Assembly (NCBI GenBank): GCA_934489945.1
Contig: CAKSSY010000003.1
Location: 1 to 64,000 of the forward strand
Source: an uncultured Eubacteriales bacterium
Lineage (GTDB): Bacteria > Bacillota > Clostridia > Oscillospirales > CAG-272
DNA: 64,000 nucleotides
Direction of reading: 5' to 3'
The notes under the pieces were generated by a model, which saw only the letters and a list, made by a program, of their open reading frames with translations, searched no databases and was not told the origin of the DNA. Made by a program: the position numbers and the translations under genes. The number at the start of each line of letters is the position of its first letter. The first letter of the stretch is position 1. Shown piece after piece: positions 17,862 to 26,915 of the stretch.

Positions 17862-20800
17862 TTATTGTCCTTTCGTTTGGTCGTGATTTTCGGAGGTATT
17901 CTTGGCGGCTCTGCGACGGCGAATGAGCAGGTCTCCACCGAGAATCGCACCGTAAAGAATGACAGAACCGAGTGAAATCAGTGCACCGACATTCACGATT
18001 TTCGGGGAATATTTCAGTTCCAGCGTGTGGTTACCATTTCCTTCGATATCGAAAGAAACGAGTGCATCAAGTGACTTACGGATCGGCACTTTTTTGCCGT
18101 CGACAAAGACGTTCCAGCCCTCGTCATAGGCAATTGTTGTGAGAATGGTAGTCTTTTCCTTGTTGGTTCGAATGGTTCCTTCCAAGTGAGAATCGGAGGC
18201 TTTTTCAATCGCAAATTGTCCGTCTGCAAGGATATTCATGACTTTTTCAAACGCCTCTATGTCGAAATAGTACAAATAATGCTCATCGTTTTTCAGATAA
18301 AGATTGCTTTCTTCCAGAATCAATTTCACCGTGACATTGGAACCGCGTTCCCGATACCCAAGTGCCTTGATACGGTCAGAATCACTTGCCATGAAGTCTT
18401 CATATTCTTCGTTGTTGACGGTCAGCTTGACCTCGCGCGGATAGAGGGAAGGGGCGTAAAAATAGAGCAAGGCATCCTCCGGCATGGAGATTGTGAACAG
18501 GGCGTAGGTGTCATAACTTCCGGTGTCCTCATGAGGTTTATAAGAGGTATGACCGGCGATTGTCGATTTCTGACCGTTTGTATAGGTGGATGCAATTTCG
18601 ATCGGAACAAACACTTGGATTGGTTCCTTTGAACCTGTCATTGCCGTCACGAGAGAATTCAATCGTTCAAACGGAGAATTCAGAAGGACTTCGGATTTGC
18701 CGTCTTCGTTGGTGCGACGGAAGTGGTAATCATTCAATGCCTCATCCACGGCATAAGCAATGGAAAGCGCGTAGGGGTTTTTATAGGCGGTGTAGTTTGC
18801 GGTTTCGGTGCTGACCTCGCCAAGCATACGGAGAGCTTCTTCCAGTGCCATACTTTCGTGATAAACGGCTCTGGTTTCGCTGATGTTTTTGTCACAAAGG
18901 ATATATTTCAATCCGAGCAAGGAATCGCTAAGAGGATTGCCGCCGAGATAGCGCGACCAATGTGACTCAGAGGCGTATCCCATATCGGAAAGGAAGTGAA
19001 TGGTTTCCTTATTGAGTGTTGAGGTAGAGCAGGAGAGACCGCGCATGCCGAGAGCCATATTGTCGTTGGTCTTGCGATGCGTGGTTTTTTCCATGCGATA
19101 GAAGGAGGGGTCGTTTTTCATGACTTCGTTTACAATCGGGCGGACGCGTGAGATATATTCGTTGTACGAACTATACGAAGAATAGACAACGTCGCAGTCA
19201 AGGCTTGTCATGTGGATAATGCCGTTGCCGAACAGCTCAACACAAACGACGATCAATAAGATGCGGGAGAGGTTTTGCCTTGCCTTCGGTTCATTTGCAC
19301 GGAGAAGAAGGTAAAGAACGGCGCAGAGCAGAACGATCATGACGAGTGAGAACAGAACGGTGCGAAGCGGATCGATCCGTCCTTCCACGAAACCGTATTC
19401 GCCGTCAAGAACAAAATTCGGGAACTTGAATTTTTGCAGGATCATGACGATAACTGCCAGTGCCGAACCCACAAGGAACAGAATATGAGCCTTTTGTTTG
19501 CGGAATTCCGCCGTTGCCTTGTAGGCAAGTGTCAGCAGGAAGAAGGACAGCAGAAAGCTGTAACGATAATTGAGCCAGTTCGGTTTCTGAAATCCGTGCC
19601 AAACAATATCGACGGGGCTGATAATAAAGCTGAGAACAAAGACAGCAACGAAAAATACGGAAAACAGCTTTTCCCGCACGGAGATATTTTTGGAAAGAAA
19701 GTAGAAAGGAATCATCAAAAGCGTCAGGATACCGCAGTAGATAAACGGCAGACCTGCCGGGCGCACGGTGTCGTAGGTTCCGGGCAGGAGCTTAACGAAA
19801 AGATCGGCAAGATCATAGCGCAGAATAAACGACCAGTTCGGAGTCGAAAAGGTGTTTTTTCCGAAGGTAAGAGAATAGTAGGCGGCAAGCAGAATCACGG
19901 CGGCAATTCCGATGGCGAGGAGTGCGGAAAATCCCATGCGGAGCAGGGAACGAAGAAAATGAATCTTCTCCCCGCGCGGGTTAATATCGCCGTTTTCTCC
20001 GCCGTGAGCAAGATAATAATAGAAAAAGTACAGGGCTATATAAATACAGACCATGTAGCCGATGTAGAAATTGCTCATCAGCGTAAGGGCGAGAACCGGG
20101 ATAAACAGTTTGAATTTGCCGTATTTCAGCATCTGTTCAATCAGATAGGTGAGCACAGGCAACCAAATAAAGGCATCAATCCACATGGAGTTGTGCTGTT
20201 GTACGATGGCGTAGGAACAGAGTGCATACAGGCAGGAGAAAATCCAGACCGCATATTTATTCGGTTTCGCGGTGGTTTTGTGAAGGTACCAGCCGAATGT
20301 CAGCCCGGAGCAACCGGTTTTCAAGAGGAAGATGGTGAGCAGGGCTTCCAAAATCCGCGATTGCGGAAAGAGTGCTACGATGTAGGAAAAGGGGCTGGCA
20401 ATATAGTAGGCGTAAATACCGAGAAATTCGCCGCCGAGTGCCCGTGAGAAGGAGTACAAAAGGCTTTTGTCACCGTAGATGGCGTTGCGGAGTGCTTCGT
20501 AAAAATAGACATATTGTCCGTTGAGATCAAGCACCAGTACACTCTCATTGCCGAACGGGTGGATTCCCTTGACAACATAGAGAAGATACATCAAAGCAAC
20601 CGGCAGAAAAAAGGAGATCGAGAGATACGCCCATGGTTTTTGACGCAATCGGGAAAACCATGCTGCAATTTTTCTCTGTGCCCGATCCGGTGCTTCTTCC
20701 GAAGCGACAATTGCCGCTTCGGACTCCGGCAATGTATTTTCGTATTCTGTCGTGTCCTCCGATTCGGCAAGCGGAATTTCCGGTTCATCCGGAGAGGTTG

Positions 20801-21029
20801 TTTCCGGTTTTGCAGAGGTTGTCAAAGGTTCCTCGGGTGACACACTGGATTCTGTGCCGGATGCCGTGTTCATTTGTTCGTTTTTTTCCTCCAGCGATGC
20901 GGTAAGATCCAAAACACGCTTGGGAACCTTTTCACGCGGTTTCCAGGATTCCGGCATCTCGTATGAGGAGAGCTCGTCCCCGGCAGCTTGATTTTCGTTA
21001 TTGCGGATCGGATCCGAATTCTGATTCAT
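17862..21029 (-). CDS. YfhO-family multi-pass membrane protein
   Basis: Giant membrane protein of about 1055 residues. An acidic, Ser/Glu-rich cytoplasmic N-terminus (about 1-110) is followed by 12 or more membrane helices, among them PWAYLSISFFLPVALMYLLY, and by the loops GNESVLVLDLNGQYVYFYEA and TGCSGLTFGWYLHK, which are typical of YfhO. A large outer C-terminal domain ends with one membrane segment (about 1025-1045) and RRRR. YfhO is a GT-C-like family; Bacillus YfhO acts in glycosylating lipoteichoic acid (established for that homologue). The precise role here is inferred. A GTG at 21041 is an alternative start. Both starts overlap the DUF951 gene. Confidence 0.85.
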   Translation of the reverse strand: MNQNSDPIRNNENQAAGDELSSYEMPESWKPREKVPKRVLDLTASLEEKNEQMNTASGTESSVSPEEPLTTSAKPETTSPDEPEIPLAESEDTTEYENTLPESEAAIVASEEAPDRAQRKIAAWFSRLRQKPWAYLSISFFLPVALMYLLYVVKGIHPFGNESVLVLDLNGQYVYFYEALRNAIYGDKSLLYSFSRALGGEFLGIYAYYIASPFSYIVALFPQSRILEALLTIFLLKTGCSGLTFGWYLHKTTAKPNKYAVWIFSCLYALCSYAIVQQHNSMWIDAFIWLPVLTYLIEQMLKYGKFKLFIPVLALTLMSNFYIGYMVCIYIALYFFYYYLAHGGENGDINPRGEKIHFLRSLLRMGFSALLAIGIAAVILLAAYYSLTFGKNTFSTPNWSFILRYDLADLFVKLLPGTYDTVRPAGLPFIYCGILTLLMIPFYFLSKNISVREKLFSVFFVAVFVLSFIISPVDIVWHGFQKPNWLNYRYSFLLSFFLLTLAYKATAEFRKQKAHILFLVGSALAVIVMILQKFKFPNFVLDGEYGFVEGRIDPLRTVLFSLVMIVLLCAVLYLLLRANEPKARQNLSRILLIVVCVELFGNGIIHMTSLDCDVVYSSYSSYNEYISRVRPIVNEVMKNDPSFYRMEKTTHRKTNDNMALGMRGLSCSTSTLNKETIHFLSDMGYASESHWSRYLGGNPLSDSLLGLKYILCDKNISETRAVYHESMALEEALRMLGEVSTETANYTAYKNPYALSIAYAVDEALNDYHFRRTNEDGKSEVLLNSPFERLNSLVTAMTGSKEPIQVFVPIEIASTYTNGQKSTIAGHTSYKPHEDTGSYDTYALFTISMPEDALLYFYAPSLYPREVKLTVNNEEYEDFMASDSDRIKALGYRERGSNVTVKLILEESNLYLKNDEHYLYYFDIEAFEKVMNILADGQFAIEKASDSHLEGTIRTNKEKTTILTTIAYDEGWNVFVDGKKVPIRKSLDALVSFDIEGNGNHTLELKYSPKIVNVGALISLGSVILYGAILGGDLLIRRRRAAKNTSENHDQTKGQ

Positions 21030-21234
21030 GGCTTTTATCACTTTCTGTATTTTTTGTCAGTTTTTTGATGGCTTTTTCAAATTTCACTCTGTCGACGGTA
21101 ATATCCCGTCCGCATCCAGTGCAGATTGCGCGGATGTCGCTTCCGACGCGGAGAATCCGGAACGAGGAGGAACCGCACGGGTGCTTTTTTTTCATTTCGG
21201 CAATGTCTCCGACTGCCAGACGAATAATGTTCAC
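20998..21234 (-). CDS. DUF951 family small protein
   Basis: 78-residue protein of the widespread Firmicutes family DUF951. Recognised by VGDIAEMKKKHPCGSSSFRILRVG, ICTGCGRDITVDRVKFEKAI and the two-part cysteine pattern (one Cys in HPCGS, a CxxC in CTGCG), which suggests metal binding. Starts with GTG at 21234 behind AGGAGGAGAG. It is the first gene of a leftward operon with the YfhO-like gene, ruvA and ruvB, and its 3' end overlaps the next gene by over 30 bp. Family function unknown. Confidence 0.9.
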   Translation of the reverse strand: MNIIRLAVGDIAEMKKKHPCGSSSFRILRVGSDIRAICTGCGRDITVDRVKFEKAIKKLTKNTESDKSHESEFGSDPQ

Positions 21235-21266
21235 GTGAAACTCTCCTCCTAAAAAATATATATCTT

Positions 21267-21295
21267 AATATAACATAATATCCCATAAAAGTCAA
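21267..21295 (-). promoter_or_regulatory. Promoter of the DUF951-yfhO-ruvAB operon
   Basis: Minus-strand TTGACT (21290-21295) and TATATT (21267-21272), spacer 17 bp. It is back to back with the ruvC promoter at 21335. Confidence 0.72.
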
Positions 21296-21334
21296 CTCGG
21301 ATTCGGCTTTTTTTCACAAAAAAGAAAAATCTGT

Positions 21335-21363
21335 TTGACAGGAACACCTCGATGTGCTATAAT
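21335..21363 (+). promoter_or_regulatory. Promoter of ruvC
   Basis: TTGACA (21335-21340) and TATAAT (21358-21363), spacer 17 bp. Perfect consensus. Confidence 0.85.
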
Positions 21364-21403
21364 TTATCATGGCATAAAAGTTTAAGTCGGTATGGGAGAA
21401 AAA

Positions 21404-21901
21404 ATGAGAATACTTGGAATCGATCCCGGAATAGCCATCGTCGGATGGGGGGTCGTTGATTATACGGGAAACCGTTTTCGTATGATTGGTTGCGGCTCGG
21501 TTCAGACACCGGCGGAAATGCGGACCGAGGACAGACTGATGGAAATTTATCGGAGAATTTCAGAGTTGATTGAGATTTATAAACCTGATTGTATGTCCAT
21601 TGAGGAACTGTTCTGGAATACCAATCAGACTACGGGTATCCGTGTCAGCGAGGCACGCGGTGTCATGCTTTTGTGCGCGGCACAGAGGAAACTTCGGATT
21701 TTTGAATATACACCTCTTCAGGTCAAACAAGCGGTGGTCGGTTACGGACGTGCCGAAAAAAAGCAGATTATTGCTATGGTTACCAGGATTCTCGGATTGG
21801 AAAAACCGCCTAAACCCGACGATACTGCCGATGCGTTGGCTCTTGCCATCTGCCACGCACACAGTGGGTGTTCAAGACTGGCGGACTATTATAATAAATG
21901 A
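21404..21901 (+). CDS. ruvC: Holliday junction resolvase RuvC
   Basis: Endonuclease that cuts Holliday junctions as a dimer. 165 residues. Catalytic acidic residues sit in MRILGIDPGIAIVGWGVV (Asp near 7), SIEELFW (Glu) and KPDDTADALALAICHAH (the Asp pair at the C-terminus). ATG 21404 follows GGGAGA at good spacing. An in-frame ATG at 21392 lacks a site. It is transcribed divergently from ruvA-ruvB instead of standing next to them as in many genomes. Confidence 0.95.
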   Translation: MRILGIDPGIAIVGWGVVDYTGNRFRMIGCGSVQTPAEMRTEDRLMEIYRRISELIEIYKPDCMSIEELFWNTNQTTGIRVSEARGVMLLCAAQRKLRIFEYTPLQVKQAVVGYGRAEKKQIIAMVTRILGLEKPPKPDDTADALALAICHAHSGCSRLADYYNK

Positions 21902-21917
21902 ATTTTGAGGAAAAACA

Positions 21918-22787
21918 ATGTGGTGTTCGCAAAACTGGAAGGATTATGAATTGATCGACACCTCCGAGGGAGAGAGATTGGAGCGTTGGGGAAAATATTT
22001 GCTGATTCGTCCCGATCCGCAGATCATTTGGAAAAATGAAAAGAAAAGCCTGCTTTGGGAAAAGGCGGATGCCATGTATAAGCGTTCTTCCGGAGGGGGC
22101 GGCGGATGGAAAAACAACCGTTTGCCCGAACAATGGAAGATCCGATACGGAGATCTGAATTTTGTCGTTCGCCCGACGGGGTTCAAACATACGGGGCTTT
22201 TTCCGGAACAGGCTGCAAATTGGGATTGGTTTTCCGCTCTGATTCGGAGTGCCGGGCGTCCGGTGAAGGTGCTGAATCTTTTTGCCTACACGGGAGGGGC
22301 TACGGTTGCTGCTGCCAAGGCGGGGGCTTCGGTCTGTCATGTTGATGCCGCCAAAGGCATGGTGGCACAGGCAAAGGAAAATGCGGCACTTTCGGGATTG
22401 GCGGATGCTCCGATCCGCTATATTGTGGATGATTGCAAAAAGTTTGTTGAACGTGAGATCAAGCGGGGAAATCGCTATGACGGCGTGATTATGGACCCGC
22501 CTTCTTATGGCAGAGGTCCGTCCGGCGAGGTATGGAAAATTGAGGACAATATCGATGAACTTGTGGGGCTGGTCGTAAAGGTGCTTTCGGATGAACCGCT
22601 GTTTTTCCTTGTCAATTCTTATACGACGGGACTTTCCCCCCTTGCCATGAATTATATTCTGAATCTTCGGCTTTGCCGTCGCTTCGGAGGTAAGGCGGAG
22701 GCGGGTGAACTGGCTCTTCCTGTAACGCGCACGGGTGGATTTCTCCCTTGTGGTGCCAGCGTCAGATGGTCGGCGGACAAAATCTAA
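21918..22787 (+). CDS. Class I SAM-dependent methyltransferase (RlmI/RlmK-like)
   Basis: 289 residues related to the COG1092 type rRNA cytosine/guanine methyltransferases. Family-like stretches are RPTGFKHTGLFPEQAANWDW, the SAM motif VLNLFAYTGGATVAAAKAGA, VCHVDAAKGMVAQAKENA, YIVDDCKKFVERE, and motif IV GVIMDPPSYGRGPSGEVWKI. The N-terminal PUA domain of RlmI is absent, so the RNA substrate is uncertain. Starts 16 bp after ruvC, so probably in the same transcript, and runs almost into ecfA1. Confidence 0.85.
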   Translation: MWCSQNWKDYELIDTSEGERLERWGKYLLIRPDPQIIWKNEKKSLLWEKADAMYKRSSGGGGGWKNNRLPEQWKIRYGDLNFVVRPTGFKHTGLFPEQAANWDWFSALIRSAGRPVKVLNLFAYTGGATVAAAKAGASVCHVDAAKGMVAQAKENAALSGLADAPIRYIVDDCKKFVEREIKRGNRYDGVIMDPPSYGRGPSGEVWKIEDNIDELVGLVVKVLSDEPLFFLVNSYTTGLSPLAMNYILNLRLCRRFGGKAEAGELALPVTRTGGFLPCGASVRWSADKI

Positions 22788-22806
22788 TGCAGAACGGGTG
22801 TTTTTC

Positions 22807-23694
22807 ATGAAGGATACGTTTATCGCAATTGAAAAATTGAATTATGCTTATAAAGACGACGATGGAAGAGAGGTGCCGGTTCTTCATGACATTTCTCTGG
22901 AGATCGGGCGAGGTGAATATGTGGCGGTTCTCGGACATAACGGTTCGGGAAAGTCCACACTTGCCAAGTTGATGACATTGATTCTGACTCCCACTTCGGG
23001 AAAGATTAAGGTGGACGGAATGGAAGTGACTTCCGAGGGGATTTCCGATGACGATCTCTATCGTCTCCGTCGAAAGGTCGGAATGGTGTTCCAGAATCCG
23101 GACAATCAACTTGTTGCCACCATTGTGGAAGAGGATGTTGCATTCGGTCCTGAGAATCTCGGATTGCCTCAGGCGGAAATCCGCCGGCGCGTCGACGAGG
23201 CACTTGCCACGGTCGGGATGTCCGAATATGCGCATCATGAGCCGCATCGCTTGTCGGGCGGACAAAAACAACGGGTTGCCATTGCCGGCATCATTGCTAT
23301 GATGCCGGAGTGTATGATTTTCGATGAGTCGACCGCCATGCTGGATCCTTCGGGACGCAAGGAGGTTCTTTCCACGATCGAACGGTTGAACCGCGAAAAA
23401 AAGATTACCGTTCTGACCATTACGCATTATATGAACGAGGCGGCAAAGGCGGACAGAGTGATCGTTCTGGACGACGGTCGGATTCTTTTGTCCGGCACTC
23501 CCGCCGAGGTGTTTTCAAAGCCTGAGTTGTTGCGCCGGGCGGGACTGGATGTTCCTCAATGCAGTGCGCTTGTCGAGAGCTTGCGTGCGGAAGGCTTTGA
23601 TTTGAAAGGGGACTGCTATTCCACAGAACGATGTGCCGATGTGATCTGTCGTTATATCCGGGATCATTCGGACGGACAGGAAAAGAGGGGTTGA
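22807..23694 (+). CDS. ecfA1: Energy-coupling factor transporter ATPase EcfA1
   Basis: ATPase of the shared ECF module that powers uptake of vitamins and metals through interchangeable S components. 295 residues: Walker A GHNGSGKSTLAKL, Q-loop VFQNPDNQLVA (the NPDNQ variant is typical of EcfA), signature LSGGQKQRVAIAGIIAM, Walker B CMIFDESTAMLDPSGR, H-loop ITHYMNEA. ATG 22807 is chosen by homology; an in-frame extension overlapping the methyltransferase is rejected. No S component is encoded here, as usual for group II ECF modules. Confidence 0.94.
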   Translation: MKDTFIAIEKLNYAYKDDDGREVPVLHDISLEIGRGEYVAVLGHNGSGKSTLAKLMTLILTPTSGKIKVDGMEVTSEGISDDDLYRLRRKVGMVFQNPDNQLVATIVEEDVAFGPENLGLPQAEIRRRVDEALATVGMSEYAHHEPHRLSGGQKQRVAIAGIIAMMPECMIFDESTAMLDPSGRKEVLSTIERLNREKKITVLTITHYMNEAAKADRVIVLDDGRILLSGTPAEVFSKPELLRRAGLDVPQCSALVESLRAEGFDLKGDCYSTERCADVICRYIRDHSDGQEKRG

Positions 23695-23696
23695 AT

Positions 23697-24566
23697 GTGG
23701 CTAAAATAGAATTGGAGAATGTCACTTATATTTACAGCAAGGGAACCCCTTATGAAATACGGGCACTTGATAATGTCAGTGTCGGAATCGAGGAGGGCTC
23801 TGTTACCGGCATTATCGGACACACCGGCTCCGGCAAATCTACATTTGTTCAACTTCTGAACGGATTGGAGCGGGCAAGCGAGGGGCGTGTTTTGCTTGAC
23901 GGCAAAGATATTTGGGAAAATCCGAAAGAGATCGGCAAGATACGGTTTCGTGTCGGACTTGTCATGCAGTATCCCGAATATCAGCTTTTTGAGGAAACCA
24001 TCCGTCGGGATATTGCGTTCGGTCCTGTCAATATGGGACTTGAGGAAAAGGAAATTGCCGAGAGAGTGGAACAGGCGGCAGAGTTTGTGGGACTCGGGAA
24101 AGAACTTCTCGATAAGTCTCCGTTTGATTTGTCAGGCGGACAGAAGCGTCGTGCGGCAATTGCAGGGGTAATTGCCATGAGACCGGAGGTTTTGGTTCTT
24201 GACGAGCCGTCGGCAGGATTGGATCCGGTCGGCAGGGATTCCATTTTCAACAGTATTCTCAATTACCGGAACGAAACGGGAGCCACCGTTGTGATTGTCA
24301 GTCACAGTATGGAGGATATGGCGCGCTTTTGTGAGAATCTTATCGTGCTTTCTCATGCCAAAGTTGTGATGCAGGGCAAATGCGCCGAGGTTTTTTCGCG
24401 GGCAAAGGATCTTGGCGAGATCGGATTGGATATTCCGCAGATTACCGAGTTGATGCAGGTGCTGAAAGCACGCGGCGTGCCGGTAAATGACGGGATTTAC
24501 ACCGTAAAGGATGCAGTGCGGGAAATTGCCCGTATTTTGAAACCCATTTCACCCGAAAGGTCTTGA
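23697..24566 (+). CDS. ecfA2: Energy-coupling factor transporter ATPase EcfA2
   Basis: Second ATPase of the ECF module, forming a heterodimer with EcfA1. 289 residues: Walker A GHTGSGKSTFVQL, Q-loop VMQYPEYQLFEETI (the YPEYQLF pattern is typical of EcfA2), signature LSGGQKRRAAIAGVIAM, Walker B VLVLDEPSAGLDPVGR, H-loop SHSMEDMA. The start is GTG 23697, two bases after the EcfA1 stop, with AGAGGGG upstream. Confidence 0.95.
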   Translation: MAKIELENVTYIYSKGTPYEIRALDNVSVGIEEGSVTGIIGHTGSGKSTFVQLLNGLERASEGRVLLDGKDIWENPKEIGKIRFRVGLVMQYPEYQLFEETIRRDIAFGPVNMGLEEKEIAERVEQAAEFVGLGKELLDKSPFDLSGGQKRRAAIAGVIAMRPEVLVLDEPSAGLDPVGRDSIFNSILNYRNETGATVVIVSHSMEDMARFCENLIVLSHAKVVMQGKCAEVFSRAKDLGEIGLDIPQITELMQVLKARGVPVNDGIYTVKDAVREIARILKPISPERS

Positions 24567-24572
24567 TTCAGA

Positions 24573-25391
24573 ATGAAAAATATCGCATTCGGGCAGTATT
24601 ATCCGGCGGATTCGGTAATTCACCGACTTGATCCGCGGGCAAAAGTGATTCTTGCGATTCTGTATATCGTCTGCTCGTTTTTATGTAAAAATATACTCAG
24701 TTTTGCGGCTCTTGCCGTATCCGCGGTTGTGGTGGTTCTGATGAGCAGAATTCCCATCGGAACCGTTTTGCGTTCGGTGCGTCCGGTTCTGTTTATCATG
24801 TTGTTTACCGCTGTGTTGAACATTTTCTGGACGACGGGCGAATCACCGCTTTTTGCTTGGGGAATTCTGAAGGTATACCCCGAGGGCTTGTACAATGCGC
24901 TCTTTATGTTGATTCGTATTCTTTCGCTTATTGTCGGAACCGGTATATTCATGACGTATACCACAACTCCGATTTCGCTTGCTGACGGGTTGGAGCAATT
25001 GCTCTCTCCGCTCAAGAAAATCCGGGTTCCCGTTCACGAGTTCTCCATGATGATGACCGTGGCACTTCGTTTTATTCCGACGCTTATCGAAGAAACCGAT
25101 AAGATTATCGCTGCTCAAAAGGCAAGAGGAGCTGATTTTACCACGGGCGGTCTTGTTAAACGAGCCAAGGCGTTGGTTCCCATTCTGGTTCCGCTTGTGA
25201 TTTCGGCTTTTCGCCGTGCAGATGAGTTGGCAACGGCAATGGAGTGTCGGTGTTACCGGGGCGGCGAGGGAAGAACCAAACTTTATGTTCTGCATTATGC
25301 GGCGCGTGATTTCTTGGCGATGGGAACGGTTGTACTGTTTGGCGTCGGGTTGGTGCTTCTCAATCGTTTGGCAGTCGGATATTCAATTTGA
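24573..25391 (+). CDS. ecfT: Energy-coupling factor transporter membrane subunit EcfT
   Basis: Membrane scaffold linking the EcfA1-EcfA2 ATPases to S components. 272 residues with about five membrane helices. Begins FGQYYPADSVIHRLDPRAKV, as EcfT proteins do. The cytoplasmic coupling helices carry the Ala-Arg-Gly motifs KARGADF and, in degenerate form, MECRCYRGG. Seven bases follow ecfA2. The order ecfA1-ecfA2-ecfT-truA is widespread in Firmicutes. Confidence 0.95.
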   Translation: MKNIAFGQYYPADSVIHRLDPRAKVILAILYIVCSFLCKNILSFAALAVSAVVVVLMSRIPIGTVLRSVRPVLFIMLFTAVLNIFWTTGESPLFAWGILKVYPEGLYNALFMLIRILSLIVGTGIFMTYTTTPISLADGLEQLLSPLKKIRVPVHEFSMMMTVALRFIPTLIEETDKIIAAQKARGADFTTGGLVKRAKALVPILVPLVISAFRRADELATAMECRCYRGGEGRTKLYVLHYAARDFLAMGTVVLFGVGLVLLNRLAVGYSI

Positions 25392-25404
25392 GGAAGGAGA
25401 CAAA

Positions 25405-26214
25405 ATGAAGCTCTTTCTGAAACTCTCGTTCCTTGGAACAAGGTATCAGGGATATCAGGTACAGGGGGATCGACCGACGGTTCAGAAGATTCTGAACGAG
25501 GTCACAGAACACATTTTCGGTTTTCCTTGTGATATTGTGGGATGTAGCCGCACCGACAGCGGGGTTCACGCCGAGGAGTTTTGCGTTACTGTGGCGAATA
25601 AGGGACAGGGAAGACTGGAAACGACGGTGCCGGCTGAGAAGGTGCCGCGTGCCCTGAACGCTCTGTTGCCGGAGGACATTGCCGTAAATGATGCTTATTG
25701 GGTTCCGGATGAATTTCATCCCCGGTATGACGTGAAATATAAGGAATATGTATATCGGATGTGGAACGGAAAGGTCAGGAATCCCTTTCTTGCCGACCGT
25801 ATGTTTTGCTTGCCGCATTTGGCAACAGAAGAGGATGTCGCACGTATGGATTGTGCTGCCCGGGAGTTTGTCGGAACGCACGATTTCCGTGCTTTCATGG
25901 CACAGGGTTCCAAGGTGAAGGATACGGTTCGTACCGTTTTTGATGCCGCCGTGACATCCGGGGAAAACAGCGTCGTCTTTCGTGTGGCGGCGAACGGATT
26001 TCTTTACAATATGGTCAGAATCATGGCGGGAACTCTGCTTGATGTCGGACGCGGATATACCGCACCCGAGGAGATCGGCAACATTCTTGCGGGCAGAAAC
26101 CGCCATGCGGCAGGCAGAACCGCACCGGCATACGGTCTCTATCTTCACCGGGTATCGTACACCGATTACGATTTTAAGGAGGAAAAGGATGGGTATTTTC
26201 CAATATATCGTTGA
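25405..26214 (+). CDS. truA: tRNA pseudouridine(38-40) synthase TruA
   Basis: Converts uridines 38-40 in the tRNA anticodon stem to pseudouridine. 269 residues. Motifs: KLSFLGTRYQGYQVQGDRPT, the catalytic aspartate in GCSRTDSGVHAEEF, YKEYVYRMWNG, GTHDFRAFMAQGSKVKDTVR and FLYNMVRIMAGTLLDVGRG. ATG 25405 follows GAGGAAGGAG. The 3' end overlaps the following CvpA-like gene by 26 bp. Confidence 0.96.
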   Translation: MKLFLKLSFLGTRYQGYQVQGDRPTVQKILNEVTEHIFGFPCDIVGCSRTDSGVHAEEFCVTVANKGQGRLETTVPAEKVPRALNALLPEDIAVNDAYWVPDEFHPRYDVKYKEYVYRMWNGKVRNPFLADRMFCLPHLATEEDVARMDCAAREFVGTHDFRAFMAQGSKVKDTVRTVFDAAVTSGENSVVFRVAANGFLYNMVRIMAGTLLDVGRGYTAPEEIGNILAGRNRHAAGRTAPAYGLYLHRVSYTDYDFKEEKDGYFPIYR

Positions 26215-26896
26215 TGCTGCTTATGTGATTGCGGCAATCTCGATTGTGTGCGTGTTCGCGGCAAGAGGCTTTTTTGAGTCGGTCTTCCGTTTCGGACGGT
26301 ATATTGCATCGGCACTGATCAGCTATAGTTTCGGTCCCATGCTGAGTGGATTTCTGTATCGGAAATGGATTTTTAACTTTATTGCCGTTCCTGTGGCAGA
26401 AAAGATTTCCAATTTGCTTTCCAATACCATCGGCAGTGTGGATGTCGATTCTATGTTGGACACTCTGCCTGCCATTATGAAAAAATTGGTAGATGTTGAT
26501 GCTCTGAAAGAAAAATACGGTACAACCGTGGAAAATATCGACGGAATGGCAGAGGATTTTGCCGCATCGGTCTCGGCACCTTTGGCGGGGTTGTTGTCTA
26601 ATCTGATTGCTTACGTTGCGATCTTCTTCTTTTCCGTACTGCTTCTTACTCTCTTATTTAAGTTGCTGAATCATGTATTTGAACTTCCGGGACTCAATTT
26701 CGTCAATCACTTGCTCGGAGCTGCGCTCGGAGCCTTGGCGGCATTGTTGACGCTTGCTGCGGTCACATGGCTCCTCGGCGTTCTCATCAGCTTGTTTGGG
26801 TCAAGCGGGAAGCTGGCGGAATTTGCGGAAAGTTCTAAAATTTTCGGCTTTTTCCGGGATTTGGATGTTTTTAAACTGTTTCAATCTGTTAACTGA
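26189..26896 (+). CDS. CvpA-like membrane protein
   Basis: 235 residues with a predicted N-terminal helix pair (YIVDAAYVIAAISIVCVFAA; FGRYIASALISYSF) and two more near the end (LLSNLIAYVAIFFFSVLLLT; LGAALGALAALLTLAAVTWL). The N-terminal GFFESVFRFGRYIAS pattern and overall layout match the CvpA/colicin V production family. These proteins affect envelope integrity, but their molecular role is not established. ATG 26189 has AAGGAGGAAAAGG just upstream, inside the end of truA. Confidence 0.72.
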   Translation: MGIFQYIVDAAYVIAAISIVCVFAARGFFESVFRFGRYIASALISYSFGPMLSGFLYRKWIFNFIAVPVAEKISNLLSNTIGSVDVDSMLDTLPAIMKKLVDVDALKEKYGTTVENIDGMAEDFAASVSAPLAGLLSNLIAYVAIFFFSVLLLTLLFKLLNHVFELPGLNFVNHLLGAALGALAALLTLAAVTWLLGVLISLFGSSGKLAEFAESSKIFGFFRDLDVFKLFQSVN

Positions 26897-26915
26897 TAAC
26901 CGAAAGGGATAAAAT

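Noticed and set aside
19434..20447. 337-codon plus-strand frame within the YfhO-like gene
   Set aside because: Antisense to a membrane protein gene with a consistent hydrophobic pattern; no family resemblance in the plus frame.
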